This document shows positions 17,117-23,592 of a stretch of 37,145 bases of DNA, one piece after another. Both the position numbers and the translations under genes were made by a program. Position 1 is the first letter of the stretch. Each line of letters opens with the position of its first letter. The notes beneath the pieces were generated by a model. It was given only the letters and a program-made list of their open reading frames with translations, did no database searches and was not told the DNA's origin. Source of the stretch: Candidatus Coatesiibacteriota bacterium (GTDB lineage Bacteria > RBG-13-66-14 > B26-G2 > WVWN01 > G020348885); NCBI GenBank assembly GCA_020348885.1, contig CP070755.1, forward strand, positions 1,067,568 through 1,104,712, read 5' to 3'.

Positions 17117-17998
17117 ATGAAACGTATTCTTATTCTAGCCGTTTCGGTTTTTACCGTGAGCGCCCTAACTGCAGGGGCTTTATCGGAGGCCGAGGAACTA
17201 AACGAGCAAGGGTTGGACTATTTCTACGAAGGAAAATACGACGAAGCCTTGGAATGCTTCGAAAAAGCCCTCGAGTTGGACCCGGAATACGCGGCGGCCT
17301 GGGACGGAAAGGGGCGCGCTTTCAACTACCAACAGAGGTACAACGAAGCGATGTGGAGCTTCGAAAAGGCCCTCGAATACGACCCCGATATGATAGACGT
17401 ATGGGTCCACAAGAGTTCCGTCCGGAACGCCCAGGGTTACTACGAGGAAGCGCTCGAGTACCTGGAAAAGGTACTGGCGGACGACCCCGACCACGTCCAC
17501 GCGTTGACGAACAAAGGCTGGTCGTATCTCGGTCTTGAGCGTTTCGACGAAGCATTGGCCCAGGTTGATAAAGGGCTGGAGTTGGACCCGGAGTTCGTAT
17601 ACGCGTACGTCATTAAAGCCTGGACGCTCCTGAACCTCGGGCGCCCGGCCGAAGCGTCCGAAAACTTCGATAACGCAATAGACCTGGACGTACTTCCGCC
17701 GGCCGAACTCACCGGCGTTTGGTTCGGCAAGAGCGCGGCTCTCACGGCGATGGGAGATTTCGAAGGCGCTATGGGTTTGTACGATAAAATCCTCGTACAG
17801 AACCCGGAAATCGCCGTGGCGTGGTACAATCGGGCGTGCCTGAAGAGCCTTTCGGGTAGGAAGGACGAAATGCTCACCGATCTCGCGCAGGCGATAGACA
17901 TGGCCCCGGAGCTCGCGGCGTCGGCTCAAACCGACGCCGACTTCGAGGCTTACTACGACGACCCCGATTTCCTTGAGTTGGTTAAACCTGCGGAGTAA
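17117..17998 (+). CDS. Exported TPR-repeat protein
   Basis: 293 residues from the ATG at 17117, chosen because GGAAGGAG is seven bases upstream and a signal peptide (MKRILILAVSVFTVSALTAG) follows; the frame opens 12 codons earlier without such support. About seven TPR units of 34 residues run from residue ~23 to ~270, with typical Y/A-x-A and P positions (YDEALECFEKALELDPEYAAAW, FDEALAQVDKGLELDPEF). The end (TDADFEAYYDDPDFLELV) matches a common C-terminus of exported TPR proteins. TPRs mediate protein interaction; a periplasmic scaffold is likely. It is the first plus-strand gene in a segment lying between mosaic-gene remnants. Confidence 0.9.
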   Translation: MKRILILAVSVFTVSALTAGALSEAEELNEQGLDYFYEGKYDEALECFEKALELDPEYAAAWDGKGRAFNYQQRYNEAMWSFEKALEYDPDMIDVWVHKSSVRNAQGYYEEALEYLEKVLADDPDHVHALTNKGWSYLGLERFDEALAQVDKGLELDPEFVYAYVIKAWTLLNLGRPAEASENFDNAIDLDVLPPAELTGVWFGKSAALTAMGDFEGAMGLYDKILVQNPEIAVAWYNRACLKSLSGRKDEMLTDLAQAIDMAPELAASAQTDADFEAYYDDPDFLELVKPAE

Positions 17999-18066
17999 CC
18001 TTACTTCGCGTAAAACCCGCTTAAAGGATATAAGGATATATTGACCCGACGGTATAAGGAGACGCG

Positions 18067-18612
18067 ATGAAACAAGAGTTCGACGGGAATATACTGAGCC
18101 CGCTACCTATCGTACTCCTCGGTACGCTAATCGACGAACGGCCGAACTACTGCGTAATCGGTTACATCTCGCCTTTCGACTTCGGGAACCACGTTTTCTT
18201 CAGCCTCTACAAAAAACGCTACACCCGCGTCGGTATCCAGGAGAATAAAACGTTCAGTGTTAACGTCCCGTCCGAAGACCTCATCGACGAGGTAAACATA
18301 TGCGGCAGCAAGTCGGGGCGGGATACCGACAAATCGATCCTTTTCGAAACGTTCTATGGAGAATTGGAAACCGCCCCTATGATACGCGAGTGCCCGCTCA
18401 ACATGGAGTGCCGCGTCACCGATATTCTCGATTACGACCCCAACGAAGGCATCGTCGGTAAGGTAATTAAATCCTATGCGAACGCCGACCTCGTCAAGGA
18501 CGATATTGTCGATATGCGAAGGGCGGGGCTTTTCGCTTGGACGATAGCCGGTGACTTCTCTTTCTACCGCCTCGGCGAGCAAATAACGTCCGAGAGCGAC
18601 GCCGAGGATTAA
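18067..18612 (+). CDS. Flavin reductase-like (FMN-binding split-barrel) protein
   Basis: 181 residues resembling the flavoredoxin/flavin reductase-like domain family: LSPLPIVLLGTLIDERPNYCVIGYISPFDF at the N-terminus, SLYKKRYTRVGIQENKTFSVNVPSEDLIDEVNICGSKSGRD in the FMN-binding part, and ECPLNMECRVTDILDYD. Members bind FMN without a Rossmann fold and act as small redox proteins or flavin reductases. AAGGAG lies six bases before the ATG. The V4R-like gene begins 46 bp downstream across a perfect palindrome, so the two may be expressed together. Partner electron donors are not visible here. Confidence 0.82.
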   Translation: MKQEFDGNILSPLPIVLLGTLIDERPNYCVIGYISPFDFGNHVFFSLYKKRYTRVGIQENKTFSVNVPSEDLIDEVNICGSKSGRDTDKSILFETFYGELETAPMIRECPLNMECRVTDILDYDPNEGIVGKVIKSYANADLVKDDIVDMRRAGLFAWTIAGDFSFYRLGEQITSESDAED

Positions 18613-18625
18613 GCGGCGTAATATC

Positions 18626-18645
18626 TTCTCGGCGAACGCCGAGAA
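18626..18645. promoter_or_regulatory. Perfect 9-bp-arm palindrome between the flavin reductase-like and V4R-like genes
   Basis: TTCTCGGCG-AA-CGCCGAGAA, ending 13 bases before the GTG at 18659. With a two-base centre it fits a dimeric-repressor operator better than a hairpin, and it abuts the ribosome binding region AAAGGA. No T-run follows, so it is not an ordinary terminator. Function unproven. Confidence 0.45.
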
Positions 18646-18658
18646 AGGAACCCGATAG

Positions 18659-19129
18659 GTGGACATAAGGAAACTGTTTACGGAATGGGCCGCGGCCCTT
18701 ATAGCGGGTTTGGACGCCGAAACGGACGACGAAACAAAAGCGCGCGTCATGGAGTATTGCGGTCGGGCCTGCGCCCTCACCTACGGGAGCATAGAAACGG
18801 CGAAAACAATCCGGAACGGCGTCAAGGAAATCGACGAGTTTTTGGACGAAATCAAACGCGTCGACGGCTTTTGGTGCGGGACGTGGGTAAGAGACGGCGA
18901 CATCGTTTACTCGATATGCGAAGATTGCGGTTGCCCTTTAGTTTTGGGCGGTTTGGTCGAACAGTCGCCGGTATTCTGTGACTGCTCCAGAGGTTGGGTA
19001 AAAGCGGTCTTCGAGGAGGTCTTCAGGGGGCCGGTCGAGGTGAAACTCGAGCAGGCCATCGGCCGGGGCGACCCGGTATGCAAGTTCGTCGTTTCTCCAG
19101 CCGGCCCTTCTAGTGATACCCCGCCTTAA
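18659..19129 (+). CDS. V4R / L-2-amino-thiazoline-4-carboxylate hydrolase-like Cys-rich protein
   Basis: 156 residues from a GTG start. The alpha-helical N-terminus with Cys34 and Cys38 leads to a Cys-rich middle (ICEDCGCPL, Cys87/90/92; FCDCSRGW, Cys107/109) and a closing FRGPVEVKLEQAIGRGDPVCKFVV, the last strand typical of the V4R/heme-NO-binding-like fold. Proteins of this sort have been annotated DUF6144 or L-2-amino-thiazoline-4-carboxylic acid hydrolase-like; the ligand is usually unknown and I cannot assign one. The final 11 residues or so (SPAGPSSDTPP) are encoded partly by antisense sequence of a mosaic-gene remnant, so the original stop was probably replaced during a rearrangement. 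Confidence 0.72.
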   Translation: MDIRKLFTEWAAALIAGLDAETDDETKARVMEYCGRACALTYGSIETAKTIRNGVKEIDEFLDEIKRVDGFWCGTWVRDGDIVYSICEDCGCPLVLGGLVEQSPVFCDCSRGWVKAVFEEVFRGPVEVKLEQAIGRGDPVCKFVVSPAGPSSDTPP

Positions 19130-19247
19130 TCTCGCCCAGGGACGCCTCTTCCACGTTCGTGTAACCTACGGTGAACGACCGCTCATAAGGCGCGGCCGTC
19201 GCGTTCCCGGCCAAATCGGCCGGCTGGACCGATACTTCGATAACCCC
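19110..19247 (-). pseudogene. 5'-truncated remnant of a mosaic exported-protein gene
   Basis: Forty-five codons on the minus strand read VIEVSVQPADLAGN ... PYERSFTVGYTNVEEASLGEIKAGYH then TAG, aligning without gaps to the end of Ig domain 2 and tail of proteins B, C and D. No start, signal peptide or promoter remains: sequence upstream is the promoter and leader of the plus-strand AsnRS-like gene. The family terminator is absent because the V4R-like gene abuts and overlaps it by 20 bases. The tail itself is intact. Confidence 0.88.
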
Positions 19248-19278
19248 GATAGCTATTAATTATGCTAATATTTTCCTC

Positions 19279-19307
19279 TTGACATATATCCTTTTTATTG
19301 TTATCTT
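19279..19307 (+). promoter_or_regulatory. Sigma-70 promoter for the AsnRS-like gene leader
   Basis: TTGACA and TATCTT separated by 17 bases. The predicted start near 19314 yields a leader of about 230 bases. Confidence 0.65.
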
Positions 19308-19542
19308 GACGTCCCAGGGACATCGAAAGTTGATCCGAAAGCGATCGACGGATATTTAACGTAATTCCAGATGTTCGCTGGGAATAAAAAAGAGACGCGA
19401 CTTAAAAGACGTGCGAACCCCCGTGCCGGCGGGGGTATCTTTTTAGTTTCGACTACAACTCCGTTAACCGGAGTAATTTTTTTGCCCGATTTTAACGGCT
19501 CCCTCCGGGGAGCCTTTCTTTAAAAAAGGAGGACGAGATACT
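19308..19542 (+). promoter_or_regulatory. Long structured 5' leader with three terminator-like hairpins
   Basis: After two small stem-loops (ATCCG/CGGAT near 19338-19358 and TTCCAG/CTGGGAA near 19366-19384) come three hairpins each followed by a T-rich run: CCCCCG/CGGGGG at 19418-19435 (tail TATCTTTTT), ACTCCG/CGGAGT at 19458-19474 (tail AATTTTTTT) and GGCTCCC/GGGAGCC at 19497-19514 (tail TTTCTTT). The ribosome binding site AAAGGAGG follows at once. This looks like transcription attenuation or a riboregulator. I could not match a known class; the T-box UGGNACCGCG element was not seen. Confidence 0.55.
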
Positions 19543-20388
19543 ATGAAAGACACGAAAGCGTATCACGAAGCGGTCGGCGGTTTACGGGCTTTTTTCGCGG
19601 CGAGAGGTTACGTCGAAGTACCGGTCCAACCAAGATTATCGATACTCGCGGCTTGCGAAGACCCGGACACTATAAGTATGTTCGAGTTCTCCGGCGAGGA
19701 ATGGCCGCTACCGCAGACCGGGCAGATGTGGCTCGAACGCGAGCTTTTGGAGAATCCCGGGTGGCCGGGCGTGTTCTGCATAAGCACGTCGTACCGAAAC
19801 GAGCCCAATCCGATACCCGGCCGCCACGACCTGATATTCCCTATGTTTGAGTTCGAGTCACAGGGCGATGTTAACGATCTGATCGAATTGGAAAGGGAGT
19901 TGTTGGTACGGACCGGCTTTTCACCGCCCATAATCCTTGAGTACGAGGACGTGTGTAGAACCTACGGCGTCGAGAGAATCGGGGCCGACGAAGAGACGGC
20001 GTTGCAGAGGGACTACGGCGACGAGGTAATAATCAAAGAATTCCCGTCCCGGAGCGACCCTTTCTGGAATATGCACGAGCTACCCGACGGGCTCTTCAGT
20101 AAAGTCGACGTCATACTCCACGGTATCGAAACCATCGGGAGCGCCCAACGAAGCTGCGACGCCGACGGGATGAGGAAGAATTTTTATTCGGTCAGCGGCG
20201 GCCGGTACGCCGAAAGACTGTTTGAGCTGTTCGGCAAAGAGAGGGTAATGCGCGAGCTGGACGACTACCTTTCTCTCGATATGTTCCCAAGGTTCGGCGG
20301 CGGAATCGGCCTGACCAGGTTGGCCAGAGCCATGAACATCATAGGAGAAGTTACCGGCAGCACGGTTGCTCAACCATCCATCGCTTAA
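19543..20388 (+). CDS. AsnRS-like class II synthetase catalytic core without anticodon-binding domain (putative asparagine synthetase-related enzyme)
   Basis: 281 residues. Class II aminoacyl-tRNA synthetase features of the Asp/Asn branch are present: motif 2 with Arg85 (FCISTSYRNEPNP ... FPMFEFES), the ALQRDYGDEVIIKEFP region matching AsnRS, and motif 3 (FGGGIGLTRLARAM, about 251-264). The N-terminal OB-fold anticodon domain is entirely missing; the protein begins at motif 1 (YHEAVGGLRAFFAARGYVEVPVQP). Archaeal proteins of this design (AS-AR) make asparagine from aspartate without tRNA, so an asparagine synthetase role is plausible; amino-acylation of another acceptor is the alternative. It is preceded by a structured leader and followed by a strong terminator, a regulated single-gene unit. 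Confidence 0.83.
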   Translation: MKDTKAYHEAVGGLRAFFAARGYVEVPVQPRLSILAACEDPDTISMFEFSGEEWPLPQTGQMWLERELLENPGWPGVFCISTSYRNEPNPIPGRHDLIFPMFEFESQGDVNDLIELERELLVRTGFSPPIILEYEDVCRTYGVERIGADEETALQRDYGDEVIIKEFPSRSDPFWNMHELPDGLFSKVDVILHGIETIGSAQRSCDADGMRKNFYSVSGGRYAERLFELFGKERVMRELDDYLSLDMFPRFGGGIGLTRLARAMNIIGEVTGSTVAQPSIA

Positions 20389-20410
20389 CGGGCCCATTAA
20401 GCGAGTATAA

Positions 20411-20462
20411 CGAGAGGTCCCGACGCCCGATAGTAAAAGGCGTACGGCTCTCGTGTTTTTTT
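20411..20462 (+). terminator. Terminator of the AsnRS-like gene
   Basis: CGAGAG ... CTCTCG encloses an inner CGCC/GGCG stem and is followed by TGTTTTTTT, 23 bases after the stop codon. Confidence 0.75.
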
Positions 20463-20782
20463 ATAAAAAACAACTCCCCACAAATCGATACGGCCGAATC
20501 TACCCAGCTGTCGTAAAAAATAAGAAAAACGGTAACGGCGCGGTTTATCCGCACCGACTCCGAGCTGGAGCCCGACCCCATTTTTCCGGCCCTCTTTATG
20601 GTAAAGGCGGAGCCTGTGGTCAGGCTTTTCGCTTCTTAAGGTAGTAAGCGGTTTCGCATTCTACGACCCACGTCGGCACTCTACTATAAATATATCAAAA
20701 ACGCTGCCGTCGTCTTAATTCACGGATTATCGAAAGTAATAAAAGAAGGACAGGCCCAAGCCTCTTCGAATATTCAACCTCG
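20463..20782. other. Intergenic stretch without a recognisable gene
   Basis: About 320 bases with A-rich runs and small stem-loops, for example AGCCTG-TGGT-CAGGCT followed by TTTC at 20611-20630 on the plus strand and GCGG-TTTAT-CCGC near 20541-20553. I looked for SRP RNA, 6S, tmRNA and RNase P signatures and did not find them. A small RNA cannot be excluded. Confidence 0.3.
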
Positions 20783-21163
20783 TTACTCGGTCTCCGGTTC
20801 TTCCGGCGCCGGTTCCTCTACGTACGGGCATGGCGGCATACCCATCATCTCCATGCCCGGGCCGTGGCTTTTGCCGTGAACCATGCCGCAAGATGGACAT
20901 TTGCCCTCTTCGAAGCCGCCGTGCATCATCTTGAAACATTTATAGCCGGTTCCGTACGGTCCCGGCTTCTCGCCGCAAGCGTACATAAACGCCCGCGTGA
21001 CCGTACACGCCGCGAGGAGCACAGCGAGGATAATTACGACGATCGCGACGACCTTTGCCAGCTTCCGCGGGCCGCCCTCGGCTCTCGCGGCCTTGAACCA
21101 CAAGATAAAGCCGAATACTACCGCCAAGAGCTCCAGACCCAGCGCGATATCCCATCCGTACAT
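20783..21163 (-). CDS. Small membrane protein with Cys/His/Met-rich C-terminus
   Basis: 126 residues from ATG at 21163 (AAAGGGGGTG seven bases upstream). Two membrane helices lie at about 7-25 and 36-55. The second is followed by a tail rich in Cys, His and Met: YACGEK, YKCFKMMHGG, KCPSCGMVHG, MEMMGMPPCP, then Pro/Glu. CPSC at 89-92 with His and Met around suggests a zinc-ribbon half-site or copper/heavy-metal binding. I do not recognise the family. It lies 3' of the terminator of mosaic gene D, with its own hairpin (GGCCCG/CGGGCC near 21212-21226) before it. Role inferred only. Confidence 0.7.
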   Translation of the reverse strand: MYGWDIALGLELLAVVFGFILWFKAARAEGGPRKLAKVVAIVVIILAVLLAACTVTRAFMYACGEKPGPYGTGYKCFKMMHGGFEEGKCPSCGMVHGKSHGPGMEMMGMPPCPYVEEPAPEEPETE

Positions 21164-21226
21164 ATACTCACCCCCTTTGCGTTTTCGTTTAACTAATAAT
21201 AACATAACGGGGCCCGAACCGGGCCT

Positions 21227-21251
21227 AAAAAAGGGCGGCCCCCCGGCCGCC
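21227..21251 (-). terminator. Terminator after the 21276-22562 gene (copy 5 of six)
   Basis: GGCGGCC-CCCC-GGCCGCC (extended by one G) with a T-run on the minus strand. Confidence 0.85.
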
Positions 21252-21275
21252 TTATAGTCTTACGTATCTATACCG

Positions 21276-22562
21276 TTAGTGATACCCTGCTTTAATCTCG
21301 CCCAGGGACGCTTCTTTTACGCTGGAGTAGCCTACCGTGAACGACCATTCGTACGCCGCGTCCATCGTGTTACCCGCGATGTCTGTCGCCTGTACCGAAA
21401 CGTCGACCACGTCGCCCGGGTTGAAGTCCGAATCAGGGTCCAGCTCGACCGTTACGTCGGTCGTCCCGTCGTCGGTGATGTTTTCGGCAACAGATACGTC
21501 GCCGCCGCCCACCTGGACCGTATAGACGCAGTCCGCGAACAAGCAGCCGGAGGCGTTGTCCTCGATGTGCCAGCCGATGTTGGTACCCGGGTCAACGGTC
21601 CTGGTTTCGCCGTCGTAAACGGTCGCTTTTGCGGCACGGTCGGACGGGTTACCTGAAACTACGCGCTTTGCCGTTGCGCCGCCTTCGCTCCGGCCGCCTG
21701 TCGGATACTCCTGGGTAATCGTGGGAGGCGTACCGTCAACACCGAAGGACCAGACCGCGTCCGAGCCCATCTCGTTGCCCAGACCGTCGGCGAGAAGTTC
21801 GTCTACGGTACAGGTTATCGTCTCGCCCTCGGGCAGGTCGCTGTCGGGAGTGAAAGTGCATACCACGTCGTTCGGGTCGCTGTCGTCAATGTCTAAAACA
21901 CCCGGTACGTCGGCCCTGGTGCCGTCGTCGGCGGAGAAGTCGATTGTCCCGCTGTCAACGCCCTTGTCGTCGTCCTTGCAGTGGAAGACTATGTCGGTGT
22001 CGGGTTGAGCCCAAGTAGTGTCGGCCGGGTCCTGCTCGTCAACGTACGGCGGGTCCATGTCGTCGTCGATTTTGACCCGGACCATCAGGTCCCAGGACGA
22101 AATAAAGTACCAGGAACTACCGTCGAACGAGTAAGCAATCCCGTGGTTCGGGCTGGTAGTATCCAACCCCAAATAAGGATAGCTTCCGGCGCTGTAAACG
22201 ATACCCACCCAGAACTTATCGCCGCTGGAAAGCGTTATCCCTTCGCCCGTAAGGTCCACGTAGGGCGACCAGGCCCAAGCGCCCGAAAAAGCATGGGAGA
22301 CCGAACCCAGTAGGGTCCCGGGCCTATCGGCGGAGTCATCCCACACCCCTACGTCTTTAGTTCCGGACCCATCACAATAGAACGAAGCGCTGACGACGTG
22401 GCAGTCGGCCGGTGCGTCGAACCACTGAGCCCACGACCAGTTATTCATAGACCAAGATATCTCCATCGTATCGTCGGATTGCTGCAGGATCGTCTCGGTC
22501 CGAACGGCCACGGCAGGCGCCGCTACCGCCAATACCGCTAAAACCAACAGTACGTTTCTCAT
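21276..22562 (-). CDS. Exported mosaic protein D: beta-sandwich + two Ig-like domains + ASLGEIKAGYH tail
   Basis: 428 residues. Signal peptide (MRNVLLVLAVLAVAAPAVA); N-terminal domain (about 20-165) close to that of protein A (ILQQSDDTME, FDAPADCHVVSASFY, DKFWVGIVY, GLDTTSPNHG); Ig domain 1 (about 168-277; PPYVDEQDPADTTW, FHCKDDDKGV); Ig domain 2 (about 278-413) like those of B and C but more diverged (TGGRSEGGATAKR replaces TGGRTGGYVPATR); tail VKEASLGEIKAGYH. It thus combines the N-domain of A with the two-Ig stalk of B/C, the clearest sign of module exchange. Own promoter at 22637-22665 and family terminator. Confidence 0.86.
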   Translation of the reverse strand: MRNVLLVLAVLAVAAPAVAVRTETILQQSDDTMEISWSMNNWSWAQWFDAPADCHVVSASFYCDGSGTKDVGVWDDSADRPGTLLGSVSHAFSGAWAWSPYVDLTGEGITLSSGDKFWVGIVYSAGSYPYLGLDTTSPNHGIAYSFDGSSWYFISSWDLMVRVKIDDDMDPPYVDEQDPADTTWAQPDTDIVFHCKDDDKGVDSGTIDFSADDGTRADVPGVLDIDDSDPNDVVCTFTPDSDLPEGETITCTVDELLADGLGNEMGSDAVWSFGVDGTPPTITQEYPTGGRSEGGATAKRVVSGNPSDRAAKATVYDGETRTVDPGTNIGWHIEDNASGCLFADCVYTVQVGGGDVSVAENITDDGTTDVTVELDPDSDFNPGDVVDVSVQATDIAGNTMDAAYEWSFTVGYSSVKEASLGEIKAGYH

Positions 22563-22636
22563 TTCCTTTCCTCCTCAGGTTGATTGAAAGAACGTTCTCT
22601 CTCTCCCGGCCCCCTACAAGCTGAGGTAACTACAAA

Positions 22637-22665
22637 ATAATATAGCGTTCTTACGGTCGAGTCAA
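22637..22665 (-). promoter_or_regulatory. Sigma-70 promoter of mosaic protein gene D
   Basis: TTGACT and TATTAT on the minus strand with 17-base spacing, about 75 bases before the start. Confidence 0.85.
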
Positions 22666-22737
22666 GCTAAAACCGCACACGTAATTAGAATAGTCAGGTA
22701 CTGCTTACGATTTTTTCCGTTATATAACGCTCACCAT

Positions 22738-22761
22738 AAAAAAGGCGGCCTTGCGGCCGCC
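22738..22761 (-). terminator. Terminator after the 22786-23301 gene (copy 6 of six)
   Basis: GGCGGCC-TTGC-GGCCGCC with a six-base T-run on the minus strand. It serves a gene outside the mosaic family, so this hairpin is a general terminator of the genome. Confidence 0.85.
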
Positions 22762-22785
22762 TAATGGCCAGTATATTTAATATAT

Positions 22786-23301
22786 CTACGCCGCCGATAA
22801 TAAGACACCGAGGAATAATAACACTACAATTAATACAAATATTACTCCCACCGCTAGGATTAATATAACAGCCACAGTAAGAACAATTATAAGAATAAAG
22901 GGAAGAAAGATTTCGGAAAAAGAACGACTTTTGATATGGGTGCTTTTATCAGACATGAACGAAGAATAGGCTTCCGGTTTCGATTTCGCCAACCCACTTA
23001 TCAAAAACGTGTGTTTTAGGGAGTCTATAAATTTTTTTATCTTCTCACGGTTTACACCTGAGTCGACGAGTGCCCACGGGACCTTCGATTCGCTGGCTAT
23101 TTTGATTATATTCTCCCGCGTAACGTCGACCGTAAGCCGAAAGCCGGGCCATTCTAACAAAGTTACGCAAATATCCGATTCGAAAATAAGAGGGGAGCGT
23201 TCCTCGCACCCTCCTAGTAGAAGAAGCGTCGCTTTAACGGCGTCGGTTATCTCTTCTTGCGAGAAGCCGTGTTGAACGGTTACTTCTTTACGTACGGCCA
23301 T
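22786..23301 (-). CDS. Hypothetical protein with C-terminal membrane segment
   Basis: 171 residues of unrecognised family. A soluble N-terminal part (about 1-110: [29 protein letters not shown], then [42 protein letters not shown]) resembles a small alpha/beta domain. A Ser/Lys-rich linker follows, and the last ~38 residues are almost purely Ile/Leu/Val/Phe, long enough for a helical hairpin. The end of the gene is markedly more AT-rich than its neighbours. AAAGGG precedes the ATG. It lies 64 bases after tRNA-Pro on the same strand, with a terminator between. Confidence 0.65.
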   Translation of the reverse strand: MAVRKEVTVQHGFSQEEITDAVKATLLLLGGCEERSPLIFESDICVTLLEWPGFRLTVDVTRENIIKIASESKVPWALVDSGVNREKIKKFIDSLKHTFLISGLAKSKPEAYSSFMSDKSTHIKSRSFSEIFLPFILIIVLTVAVILILAVGVIFVLIVVLLFLGVLLSAA

Positions 23302-23330
23302 GGTACCCTTTCGCTAAAGCAACGCGGTAA

Positions 23331-23355
23331 TAAAAGGGACCCGCCCAGGGGTCCC
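23331..23355 (-). terminator. Terminator after tRNA-Pro
   Basis: GGGACCC-GCCCAG-GGGTCCC; the minus-strand tail is TTTTATTA. On the plus strand a T-run also follows, but no plus-strand gene ends here. Confidence 0.7.
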
Positions 23356-23365
23356 CTTTTTAACT

Positions 23366-23439
23366 TCGGGGCGAGAGGATTTGAACCTCCGACCCCCTCG
23401 TCCCGAACGAGGTGCGCTACCAGACTGCGCTACGCCCCG
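23366..23439 (-). tRNA. tRNA-Pro (anticodon CGG)
   Basis: Acceptor CGGGGCG pairs with CGCCCCG, discriminator A. Anticodon stem CTCGT/ACGAG-type with loop TTCGGGA gives anticodon CGG. The T arm contains GGTTCAAATCC. 74 bases, CCA not encoded. Confidence 0.95.
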
Positions 23440-23488
23440 AAATTTACCGGCGGGTTCTCTACCAACAATACCCCTGCCCGGCTACCGT

Positions 23489-23517
23489 ATTATACACGCC
23501 CGAGCGGCCGTTTTCAA
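23489..23517 (-). promoter_or_regulatory. Sigma-70 promoter of tRNA-Pro
   Basis: TTGAAA and TATAAT on the minus strand with 17-base spacing; predicted start about 43 bases before the mature 5' end. Confidence 0.8.
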
Positions 23518-23592
23518 GTCTTTTCCCGCAGGTTAGCGGTCACCTACCGGTACCCGAAGGCTATTGGAAACCGTTACCGCCGTCGGGCCGAC

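Noticed and set aside
17117-19129. Integrated mobile element between mosaic remnants
   Set aside because: No integrase, transposase, inverted repeats or target duplication could be seen; a simple recombination joint explains the data.
19308-19542. T-box riboswitch upstream of the AsnRS-like gene
   Set aside because: The antiterminator core (UGGNACCGCG) and a clear specifier stem were not seen; kept only as an unidentified leader.
20463-20782. Possible SRP RNA, suggested by GGTCAGG near 20618
   Set aside because: The conserved GGAAGGAAGCAGC-type tetraloop/asymmetric-loop region does not follow and no long closing stem was found.
12741-22761. The repeated GGCGGCC-GGCCGCC hairpins as a CRISPR array or transposon ends
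   Set aside because: Spacing is gene-sized and irregular, each sits directly after a stop codon and has a T-run, so they are terminators.
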